From: DATFKA01 sp035268885
Lineage (GTDB): Bacteria > Bacteroidota > Bacteroidia > Chitinophagales > Saprospiraceae
NCBI GenBank assembly: GCA_035268885.1
Contig: DATFKA010000043.1
Span: 58,826-122,825, forward strand
Direction of reading: 5' to 3'
DNA length: 64,000 bases
Part shown: positions 25,697 to 32,378 of the stretch, piece after piece
How positions within the stretch are numbered: position 1 is the stretch's first letter
Layout: each line of letters opens with the position of its first letter
Program-made: the position numbers and the translations under genes
Notes under the pieces: generated by a model
Database searches by the model: none
The model's input: only the letters and a program-made list of their open reading frames with translations
Told to the model about the DNA's origin: nothing

Positions 25697-26887
25697 ATGC
25701 TTAAAGCAAAAATAAAAGAGCGCGTTGACGACTACCACAAAGAAACGGTAGCCATCCGTCGGCATTTGCACGCTCATCCGGAATTATCCTTTCAGGAAAA
25801 AGAAACGGCTCGTTACATCTCCGATCAGCTTACGAATTATGGCGTAAGCCACGAAACTGGCATCGCCGATACTGGGGTGGTGGCTCTGATTAAAGGGGGA
25901 AATCCGGATAAAAAAGTCATTGCCCTGCGAGCAGATATCGACGCTCTGCCCATCACCGAAGCCAATGAGGTACCCTACAAATCGAAAAATGCGGGGGTCA
26001 TGCACGCCTGTGGGCACGATGTGCATACGACCTCTTTACTAGGTGCCGCGCGTATTTTGCAGGAGCTCAAAGACGAGTTTGAAGGAACCGTGAAACTGAT
26101 CTTTCAGCCCGGTGAAGAAAAATTGCCCGGCGGTGCCTCCCTGATGATCAAGGCCGGCGCACTCGAAAACCCGAAACCGGAAGGCATCTTTGGTCAGCAT
26201 GTGCATCCGCCCTTAGCAGCGGGGAAAGTGGGTTTTCGCCCCGGGATGTACATGGCTTCCGCCGATGAATTACACGTTAGTGTCCGGGGTAAAGGTGGAC
26301 ACGGTGCCATGCCCCATGAGAATATTGATCCCATTTTGATCACTTCCCACATTTTGGTGGCTTTACAGCAAATTGTCAGTCGGCATGCCAATCCACTGAT
26401 CCCATCGGTGCTGACTTTTGGGAAAATTAATTCCGTTGGCGGGGCGACGAACATTATTCCCGAAGAGGTCAAAATAGAGGGGACTTTCCGCACGCTTAAC
26501 GAAAAGTGGCGTTTTGCGGCCCATCAGAAGATGAAGCACATGGCCGAGCAGATCGCCATCGGTATGGGCGGCACCTGTGATTTTGAAGTAGAGGTGGGCT
26601 ACCCGATGCTGCAGAATGAGGAGGGCCTTACGGCAAAAGCCCGCACCTACGCTGAGGAGTACCTGGGTAAAGAAAATGTAGTCGAACTTCCCATGCGGCT
26701 GACCGGTGAAGATTTTGCCTACTATTCCCAGGCTATGCCCGCCTGCTTTTATCGATTGGGTACGGGGAATGTGGAGCGGGGCATTACGTCCTCGGTGCAT
26801 ACACCGACTTTTGATATTGATGAAGAGGCCTTGAAAGTGGGGGTGGGGCTGATGGTTTGGTTGGCGGTGCAGGGATTGGCGGATTAG
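25697..26887 (+). CDS. M20-family metal-dependent amidohydrolase
   Basis: The protein has 396 residues, starting at ATG 25697; an earlier in-frame ATG at 25652 lies inside the transporter gene and is rejected. It belongs to the M20D amidohydrolase group (N-acyl-amino-acid or hippurate hydrolase-like). Visible motifs are RHLHAHPELSFQE, the metal-binding HACGHDVH with C105 and H107, PGEEKLPGGASLMI, the dimer-domain GGHGAMPH and RLTGEDFAYY. It lacks a signal peptide, so it should act in the cytoplasm, cleaving an acyl group from an amino acid or short peptide. Its place after an anion transporter suggests processing of an imported N-acyl or amide-linked acid. The exact substrate is unknown. Confidence 0.93.
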   Translation: MLKAKIKERVDDYHKETVAIRRHLHAHPELSFQEKETARYISDQLTNYGVSHETGIADTGVVALIKGGNPDKKVIALRADIDALPITEANEVPYKSKNAGVMHACGHDVHTTSLLGAARILQELKDEFEGTVKLIFQPGEEKLPGGASLMIKAGALENPKPEGIFGQHVHPPLAAGKVGFRPGMYMASADELHVSVRGKGGHGAMPHENIDPILITSHILVALQQIVSRHANPLIPSVLTFGKINSVGGATNIIPEEVKIEGTFRTLNEKWRFAAHQKMKHMAEQIAIGMGGTCDFEVEVGYPMLQNEEGLTAKARTYAEEYLGKENVVELPMRLTGEDFAYYSQAMPACFYRLGTGNVERGITSSVHTPTFDIDEEALKVGVGLMVWLAVQGLAD

Positions 26888-26995
26888 TTAAGTTCATAGA
26901 TTTGATTATTTTAAAGGGCAACCTACTTAACCCTCCCATCAAAATTGATCTGATGACAGCCGTCAAAGGATTAGAATTTCAAGCTTGTTATGACA

Positions 26996-27077
26996 GAAGT
27001 TGTTTAAAAACGCCTCACTGCGCCCTTGACTTCCAAGCCGTTACCAATCATCTCACCAGGAATTCTTAAACAGCTTC
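26996..27077. repeat. Short MITE-like element with terminal inverted repeats
   Basis: An 82-base segment has ends GAAGTTGTTTAA (left) and TTAAACAGCTTC (right); over 20 bases the inverted ends match at about 16 positions. Its left end, GAAGTTGTTTAAAAACGCCT continuing for a few more bases, recurs inverted at 30093-30118. It resembles in design the 163-bp elements at 44473 and 63820. Together with the pseudogene next to it, it fills most of the 413-base gap 26888-27300; nothing else is seen there apart from a small dyad. Confidence 0.55.
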
Positions 27078-27091
27078 ACAATAAACAAAAC

Positions 27092-27201
27092 GCAGTAATT
27101 GATGAGGTTCGAATCAATATTATTAATCTTGAGGATTTGATCGAGGCAAAAAAGCAGCAAACCGCTCTAAAGATCAGGATGATATTGAAAATCTAACTTG
27201 A
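27092..27201 (+). pseudogene. C-terminal remnant of a nucleotidyltransferase-like (MNT/DUF6036-type) gene
   Basis: The fragment reads AVIDEVRINIINLEDLIEAK in one frame and then, after one lost base near 27151-27153, KKAANRSKDQDDIENLT and stop in another. This 'NLEDLIxxKKAANRxKDxxDIExL' pattern is typical of the end of toxin-type or stand-alone nucleotidyltransferases. No upstream part with the GS(x)D catalytic motif is present. It is a decayed relic beside a MITE-like element. Confidence 0.55.
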
Positions 27202-27272
27202 TAAACCCCGCAACCTTCCAACCTTTTTTACGTAAGTAATACCAGAGAAAAGAGAACACTATATTCACAAAT

Positions 27273-27287
27273 CGTCCCATCGGGACG
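27273..27287 (+). promoter_or_regulatory. Dyad in front of the sigma-54 activator gene
   Basis: CGTCCC/GGGACG around a 3-base loop ends 13 bases before the ATG. It covers the place of a ribosome-binding site and could mask it or serve as an operator. Confidence 0.35.
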
Positions 27288-27300
27288 TTATCCCACTGGT

Positions 27301-28581
27301 ATGGCTAAAAAGATACTCCTCGTTGATGATGAAAAAAGCATTCGTAAAACACTGCGCGAAATCCTCGAATTCGAAAAATACGAAGTTCAGGAAGCCACCG
27401 ATGGGCTGGATGCACTCGCCAATGTAAAAAAGACCGATTTTGATGTGATTCTACTGGATATCAAGATGCCCAAAATGGACGGCATGGATACGCTGGAACG
27501 CCTGCAAATCCTGGTGCCGGACATTCCGGTGATTATGATTTCCGGGCACGGTACCATCGAAACGGCGGTAGAGGCCGTCCGGGAAGGGGCTTTTGATTTC
27601 ATCAGTAAACCACCTGATCTCAATCGGCTTTTGATTACCATTCGCAACGCCTTTGATAAGTCCTCTTTAGTGACGGAAGCTAAGGTGCTCAAACGCAAGG
27701 TAGCCAGGTCGAAAGTACAAGAAATGATCGGCGAATCTGAGCAAATACAACAAATCAAAGAAACCATCGAGCGGGTAGCGCCCACCGACGCCCGTGTACT
27801 CATCACTGGTGCCAACGGTACGGGTAAAGAACTGGTGGCCCGTTGGCTACATGAAAAGAGTCATCGACAGAACAAACCTATCGTGGAGGTGAACTGCGCA
27901 GCCATCCCCGGAGAGCTGATCGAAAGTGAATTGTTTGGGCACGAAAAAGGAGCTTTTACTTCCGCCCATAAACAACGCATCGGTAAGTTTGAACAGGCGA
28001 ATGGCGGCACCATATTTCTGGATGAAATCGGCGATATGAGTCTGGCTGCTCAGGCCAAAGTACTGCGTGCGCTGCAGGAAAGCCAAATTTCCCGGGTAGG
28101 GGGGGACAAATCCATCAAGGTAGATGTACGGGTGGTCGCTGCGACCAATAAAGATTTGCGCAAAGCCATTCAGGGAGGGAAGTTCCGCGAAGACCTTTAC
28201 CATCGTCTGGCGGTCATTATTATCGACGTGCCCTCGCTGAACGAACGCCGGGAAGATATTCCCCTGTTGATCCAGCACTTTAATAAATTGATTTGTAAAG
28301 AATACGGTGTGCCGCCGAAGAAATTCACCAAAGAAGCAATTGAATTATTGCAATCCGTCAATTGGACCGGTAATATCCGCGAGCTCCGTAATGTGATTGA
28401 ACGTTTGCTCATCCTGAGTGACAAAACCATCGCGGCGGACAATGTGCAGCAAAATGTATTACAGCACAGTGTAGACGTGCGCCAGCAATTTAAGTACTTG
28501 CTCAGCGAGTTTGACAGCGCGCAGGATTTACACGATCTGATCGATGATCATTTCGCACGCAGAAATAAGGCCGCATCATAA
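27301..28581 (+). CDS. Sigma-54-dependent response regulator (NtrC-type) lacking a recognisable HTH
   Basis: The protein has 426 residues. The receiver domain (1-120) has the acidic pair D9/D10, phosphoacceptor D53 (LLDIKMP) and K103-type lysine (ISKPPDL). The AAA+ domain (about 145-375) has Walker A GANGTGKE near 170, a sigma-54 contact loop reading GAFTSA instead of GAFTGA near 217, Walker B GGTIFLDEIGD near 235 and an arginine-finger region. The C-terminal ~50 residues (after DVRQQFKYLL) do not look like a Fis-type helix-turn-helix, so it may act on sigma-54 holoenzyme without its own DNA site, or use a divergent one. No histidine kinase gene is adjacent. The LOG gene follows after 38 bases. 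Confidence 0.9.
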   Translation: MAKKILLVDDEKSIRKTLREILEFEKYEVQEATDGLDALANVKKTDFDVILLDIKMPKMDGMDTLERLQILVPDIPVIMISGHGTIETAVEAVREGAFDFISKPPDLNRLLITIRNAFDKSSLVTEAKVLKRKVARSKVQEMIGESEQIQQIKETIERVAPTDARVLITGANGTGKELVARWLHEKSHRQNKPIVEVNCAAIPGELIESELFGHEKGAFTSAHKQRIGKFEQANGGTIFLDEIGDMSLAAQAKVLRALQESQISRVGGDKSIKVDVRVVAATNKDLRKAIQGGKFREDLYHRLAVIIIDVPSLNERREDIPLLIQHFNKLICKEYGVPPKKFTKEAIELLQSVNWTGNIRELRNVIERLLILSDKTIAADNVQQNVLQHSVDVRQQFKYLLSEFDSAQDLHDLIDDHFARRNKAAS

Positions 28582-28619
28582 GTTTTTGTATTTTTGGCGT
28601 CCAATAAAAAATACAATTC

Positions 28620-29342
28620 ATGGCCGAAGAGCAATTTGAGGATGCTGCCAAGCATCCCATGTTAGAATGGAACGAACCGAATATTAGTGAAAGCGCCTGG
28701 ACCATGTTCAAGGTGATCTCCGAACTGGTGGAAGGTTTCGAGACCATGCACAAAATTGGACCCTGTGTCTCCATTTTTGGTTCCGCCCGAACCAAAGCGG
28801 ATCATCCCTATTATTTGAAGGCCGTAGAAATCGCCCGTCTGCTCACCCTGGAAGGCTTTGGCGTGATTACGGGTGGTGGCCCGGGCATCATGGAAGCGGG
28901 TAATAAAGGGGCCTCCTTGTACGGTGGAAAATCGGTAGGCCTCAATATTGAATTACCCTTCGAAGCCGGCAGCAATCAGTTTGTCGACTGGGATAAAAGC
29001 ATTGGTTTTCGCTACTTCTTTGTACGCAAAGTCGTCTTTGTGAAATTTGCTCAGGCTTTTGTGGTTTTACCCGGTGGCCTGGGTACCATGGACGAGTTAT
29101 TTGAAGTGCTGACCTTACGGCAAACCAGAAAGATCAAACCCATTCCGGTAATCCTGGTGGGGAAAGACTTTTGGACGGGCCTGAAAGACTGGATCGAGAA
29201 CACCATGCTGGAAGCGGGAAATATTAACCCGGAAGACTTGGATCTCATGCCCATCGTTGATGAGCCGGAAGAGGTGATGGCCATCATTAAAGATTTTTAC
29301 GAAGAGAAGGCGGGGCGTTTGGAGCCGAATTATGAGCTGTAG
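28620..29342 (+). CDS. LOG-family protein (TIGR00730), nucleotide 5'-monophosphate phosphoribohydrolase-like
   Basis: The protein has 240 residues with the Rossmann-like lysine-decarboxylase-like fold of the LOG family. Hallmarks are SIFGSARTKADHPYY, GGGPGIMEAGNKGA and the catalytic PGGLGTMDE motif with Arg in TLRQTRK. LOG enzymes release the base from cytokinin riboside or other nucleoside 5'-monophosphates; in bacteria many act as general nucleotide nucleosidases. The enzyme is cytoplasmic. TATTTTTG at 28589-28596 resembles a -7 box but has no matching TTG, so independent transcription is uncertain. It is followed by a convergent PepSY gene. Confidence 0.93.
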   Translation: MAEEQFEDAAKHPMLEWNEPNISESAWTMFKVISELVEGFETMHKIGPCVSIFGSARTKADHPYYLKAVEIARLLTLEGFGVITGGGPGIMEAGNKGASLYGGKSVGLNIELPFEAGSNQFVDWDKSIGFRYFFVRKVVFVKFAQAFVVLPGGLGTMDELFEVLTLRQTRKIKPIPVILVGKDFWTGLKDWIENTMLEAGNINPEDLDLMPIVDEPEEVMAIIKDFYEEKAGRLEPNYEL

Positions 29343-29373
29343 TTTGGAGTAATACAATCACGTTTTTACCCCA

Positions 29374-29958
29374 TCATTTCTTCAATCGCTTCACCAACTT
29401 AGGCCCGTACCATAGCCAGAAGCCCGTCAGGATCATCAGAGTAAGTCCGATGCCAAGGATGTTCATGGAGATGAGTTTGAAGAGGTCGGAGATAATACTA
29501 CCGTCGTGAATTTGCTCAATCCAGTCGGAGTGTCGTTTGGCGGCAGAGAGCACTTCGCCGGTGGTACAGTCGACCTGTACCTCCCACCAATGATTTTCAA
29601 AGAGGACCTTCACGATGCCCTTGGAGGGGCGAAAATCCATCCGGTCGATGGGGTTGTCAATCTGCCGGGGGTAACTCGTATATAAATGATTGGTGGCGAT
29701 TTCGGCCAGTTCGGCGGCGGGTTTCCAATCGGTCATCTCGGCACTGGCCCCTTTCTGAGTGGAGGGTTGTAGCAAGTCCACATTTTTCTTCCAGCCCAGG
29801 AAAAACCCCGTAATGGCACTGATGAACAGTAGGATGGCCAGCACCAGGCCGATGTATTTGTGATAACTGCGATAATTGCGTAGGCGTTTTACTTCTTTTT
29901 GTTTTCTGCTTTTAACCAATGGTTGAGTTATTGAATTGTCGAATGATTGAATGAGCAA
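29374..29958 (-). CDS. PepSY-associated transmembrane protein
   Basis: The protein has 194 residues. One transmembrane helix lies at about 36-58 (YIGLVLAILLFISAITGFFLGW), a periplasmic PepSY-like domain at about 60-150 (WWEVQVDCTTGEVLSAAKRHSDWIEQIHDGS), and a second helix at about 160-184 (ILGIGLTLMILTGFWLWYGP), ending in a basic tail. This is the compact form of the PepSY-TM family, found near iron-uptake or redox genes in Bacteroidota. The function is not settled. It converges on the LOG gene with a 31-base gap. The N-terminal 25 residues are polar and the true start may lie slightly further in, though no other ATG precedes the helix. Confidence 0.82.
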   Translation of the reverse strand: MLIQSFDNSITQPLVKSRKQKEVKRLRNYRSYHKYIGLVLAILLFISAITGFFLGWKKNVDLLQPSTQKGASAEMTDWKPAAELAEIATNHLYTSYPRQIDNPIDRMDFRPSKGIVKVLFENHWWEVQVDCTTGEVLSAAKRHSDWIEQIHDGSIISDLFKLISMNILGIGLTLMILTGFWLWYGPKLVKRLKK

Positions 29959-30035
29959 GATTTCCTGCGACTTTCTTAAAGAACGTAATATAAATAATCC
30001 TGCCCATCCTTACCATGTTCTTCTTATCCATATTC

Positions 30036-30118
30036 AGGTCGCTGGTCGAAAAAAAGAGCTGCCGTATTGGCTTTCAATATGTTGCCACGGGCTCAGTGAG
30101 GCGTTTTTAAACAACTTC
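30036..30118. repeat. Divergent copy or end of the MITE-like family
   Basis: On the minus strand this begins GAAGTTGTTTAAAAACGCCT and shares about 26 bases with the end of the element at 26996. ACGGCAGCT followed by TTCGA occurs about 54 bases in, the same place as in the 163-bp elements at 44473/63820. The far end is not recognisable. The rest of the gap 29959-30296 contains only a terminator. Confidence 0.5.
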
Positions 30119-30262
30119 TAATTCAAAAAATCAATATTTCAACCATTCAGCAAGGTAAACTGGCACGCTTGTTGCTCTATTAAAAATAAGGTTATAATTT
30201 GAATTAGGTTACCTCCCGAAAAGCATTACACCCAAGCTTAGAATAATTGATTACATGACAAT

Positions 30263-30294
30263 AAACCTGCTGGCCCGGAAGGACCAGTGGGTTT
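30263..30294. terminator. Terminator after the AstE-like gene
   Basis: AAACCTGCTGG pairs with CCAGTGGGTTT (two G-U type mismatches) across a 10-base loop, with T/A runs on both sides. It sits immediately 3' of the minus-strand AstE-like gene. Confidence 0.7.
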
Positions 30295-30296
30295 TT

Positions 30297-31256
30297 TTAT
30301 GGGGCAGGCGCGTAGGCGACGTGGAAGAGGGCATCCCCCTGGCTAACTACGGGTATATTATTGTGACCAATGATATGCCCGTCCCGATTGGCGATAATAT
30401 CTTTTTTTTCCGTCCCGTAAGCATCGGTGACGTAGCCCAGTACGGTACCTTTTTTAATGATTTGTCCGGAGGGAACCAGGCATTGAAACATGCCGGCTTT
30501 GGGCGAGCGAATCCAACTGGTCTTAAGAAAGTGCGCACTGGGTTTTTCGCGATTCTTACCCGGTAGCATCCCCTTGGCGATCAGTATTCTGCGTAAGCCT
30601 TCCAGTCCCTGGGCCGTAGCAAAGGGGTCCATTCGTAAGTTTTCACCTCCTTCGTAGACCAGCATAGGGATGTTTAATTCAATTGCGTGTTTTCTCAGGG
30701 ATTTGCTAATGGGCTTTTTAGCCAGTAAATAGGGCGCGCCAAAGGTTTGTCCTAAATCCAGGCTCTCCTTATGGTTCATGGTGTAACGGATCTGTGGATA
30801 GTTATAGTTTCCACCACCACCCGTGTGAAAATCGATGGCAAAATCTGCCAGGGGCAGAATTTTTCGGGACACGTGGTAAGCCACCCGTGAAGCCAGGGAG
30901 CCGCGTCGGTTTCCCGGAAAATTACGGTTGATATCTTTTCCATCGGGGACATCACGAGAAAAATTGATAAACCCATAGATGTTAACCAGGGGAATAGCAA
31001 TGACGGTACCGCAGCTCAGGTCTTTAAAGAATTGCTGCTCAATAGAACGTCGTACGATCTCTACACCATTAACTTCGTCGCCGTGGACCCCCCCCAGGAT
31101 CAGGGCGGTAGGCCCTTCCTTTTCGGATCGAACCACATGAGCGCGAATACTAATGACATTACCGGAGGGGATGCGACCGACGGGGATTTTAATCAAGGCG
31201 CTGCTGCCCCTGGGAACAATGGTATTATGTAGTTGGAAAATGTTTTCTTCGGCCAC
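30297..31256 (-). CDS. Succinylglutamate desuccinylase/aspartoacylase-family (AstE-like) metallohydrolase
   Basis: The protein has 319 residues. Zinc ligands of the M14-like family are visible: H58 and E61 in GGVHGDE, and H144 in IDFHTGGGG. The substrate-binding arginine segment (DINRNFPG) is present, and a C-terminal beta-rich domain carries the biotinyl-like VPSGQIIKKGTVLGYVTDAYG. The family removes acyl groups from amino acids. The protein is cytoplasmic. It lies 14 bases downstream of rimK on the same strand, so the two are an operon. A natural idea is that one adds and the other removes a glutamate-type modification, but this is inference only. Confidence 0.9.
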   Translation of the reverse strand: MAEENIFQLHNTIVPRGSSALIKIPVGRIPSGNVISIRAHVVRSEKEGPTALILGGVHGDEVNGVEIVRRSIEQQFFKDLSCGTVIAIPLVNIYGFINFSRDVPDGKDINRNFPGNRRGSLASRVAYHVSRKILPLADFAIDFHTGGGGNYNYPQIRYTMNHKESLDLGQTFGAPYLLAKKPISKSLRKHAIELNIPMLVYEGGENLRMDPFATAQGLEGLRRILIAKGMLPGKNREKPSAHFLKTSWIRSPKAGMFQCLVPSGQIIKKGTVLGYVTDAYGTEKKDIIANRDGHIIGHNNIPVVSQGDALFHVAYAPAP

Positions 31257-31270
31257 AATTACTCCTTTCT

Positions 31271-32170
31271 TTATTGATTAGCATACTCTTTTTTCAAACG
31301 ATAACGGGACTCTAAATAGCGTATAACTTGTCCGGCCACGTCCACCTTGGTAATGGTTTCAATGCCTTCCAGCCCCGGCGAAGCATTAATCTCCATCACC
31401 AGCGGGCCGCGCTCAGAACGCAACAGATCTACCCCGGCAATGTCCAGCCCCATGATTTTAGTGGCTCTGATCACCAGGTTTTTCTCCTGCTGGGTAATCC
31501 GAACCGCTTCGGCACTCGCTCCACGGTGTAGATTAGAGCGAAACTCTCCAGCCTGGGCCTGTCTTTTCATGGCGGCGACTACTTTGCCGGCCACCACCAA
31601 CACTCTGATATCTGCCCCATTTGATTCTTCGATAAATTCTTGCAGTAGGACGCGCTCCCGCAGTTTTTGGAAGACTTCAATTGTGGATTCGGCGGTTTTT
31701 AGCGTTTCCGCTAAAATTACGCCTACCCCGTGGGTGCTTTCCAGTAATTTAATAACAACGGGAAGCCCCCCTAGTTGATTAATGACCGCGGGCAGATGTT
31801 CATTGTTGTGCAGGTACGCCGTCTTGGGGACGTCAATACCGCAGGAAGCCAGTTTTTGCAAGCACCGTAGTTTATCCCGGGCCTGCAATAGGGCCATGGA
31901 GCGTACCGTAGTGATCATATTCATCGCCTCAAACTGGGCAATCACGGCGGCTCCTTTGGCCGTAACCGAGCTCCCGATGCGCGGAATGATTGCATCGGGC
32001 GTATCGACGAGAAAGCCATCGTGAAAGATCGACATGCGCCCCTTTTGGATGGTGAAATGGCAGTTGACGTGATCAATAATCCGGACCTGATGTCCACGTC
32101 TCATCCCTGCCCTTAGCAGGCTCTGGGTAGAATAGAGTTGTGGTCCGCGCGAAAGTATGACAATCTTCAT
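31271..32170 (-). CDS. rimK: RimK-family alpha-L-glutamate ligase (ATP-grasp)
   Basis: The protein has 299 residues, the usual RimK length. It is highly similar by eye to E. coli RimK along its whole length: DAIIPRIGSSVTAKGAAVIAQFE, ARDKLRCLQKLASCGIDVP, LLESTHGVGVILAET, the ATP-grasp LLQEFIEE, RSNLHRGASAE and VMEINASPGLEGIE, which carries metal-binding Glu and Asn. RimK adds glutamates to the C-terminus of ribosomal protein S6 and can make poly-glutamate; related enzymes act on other acceptors. It is cytoplasmic. The downstream AstE-like hydrolase is separated by only 14 bases. Whether this protein modifies S6 in this organism cannot be read from the sequence. Confidence 0.92.
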   Translation of the reverse strand: MKIVILSRGPQLYSTQSLLRAGMRRGHQVRIIDHVNCHFTIQKGRMSIFHDGFLVDTPDAIIPRIGSSVTAKGAAVIAQFEAMNMITTVRSMALLQARDKLRCLQKLASCGIDVPKTAYLHNNEHLPAVINQLGGLPVVIKLLESTHGVGVILAETLKTAESTIEVFQKLRERVLLQEFIEESNGADIRVLVVAGKVVAAMKRQAQAGEFRSNLHRGASAEAVRITQQEKNLVIRATKIMGLDIAGVDLLRSERGPLVMEINASPGLEGIETITKVDVAGQVIRYLESRYRLKKEYANQ

Positions 32171-32320
32171 CTAGCTTAGTCTTATTTTCACAAGATAAAA
32201 TAATTTGAGAGATCATCCGCACGTTGCCAAAATGTGGAAAACTTTTCCCTGTGATTCGACTCTTTTTTAAACCAATTTGTTTAATATTGAGTGTCTCATT
32301 GTCAACTTTTTAATGGGCTA

Positions 32321-32340
32321 GGCGGAGGATTCCCTCCACC
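32321..32340 (+). promoter_or_regulatory. Small hairpin upstream of dnaE
   Basis: GGCGGAGG and CCTCCACC form an 8-bp stem with one mismatch and a 4-base loop, 38 bases before the dnaE start. It may belong to the dnaE leader; the divergent promoter region 32171-32378 shows no clear TTG/TAnnTTTG pair. Confidence 0.3.
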
Positions 32341-32378
32341 GTATGTAAGTTTTTGATCGCAACCAACCATCTTTAGCT

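Noticed and set aside
26857..27069. 70-residue ORF at the end of the M20 gene
   Set aside because: It overlaps the M20 coding end in another frame and runs into the MITE-like element; no protein features are visible.
29945..30035. Possible short minus-strand ORF (begins MDKKNMVRMG) upstream of the PepSY gene
   Set aside because: It lies in a repeat-derived gap, has no ribosome-binding signal or family resemblance, and overlaps the start of the PepSY gene region.
30255..30566. Plus-strand 103-residue ORF opposite the AstE-like gene
   Set aside because: It starts within the terminator and is antisense to the conserved C-terminal domain of the metallohydrolase.
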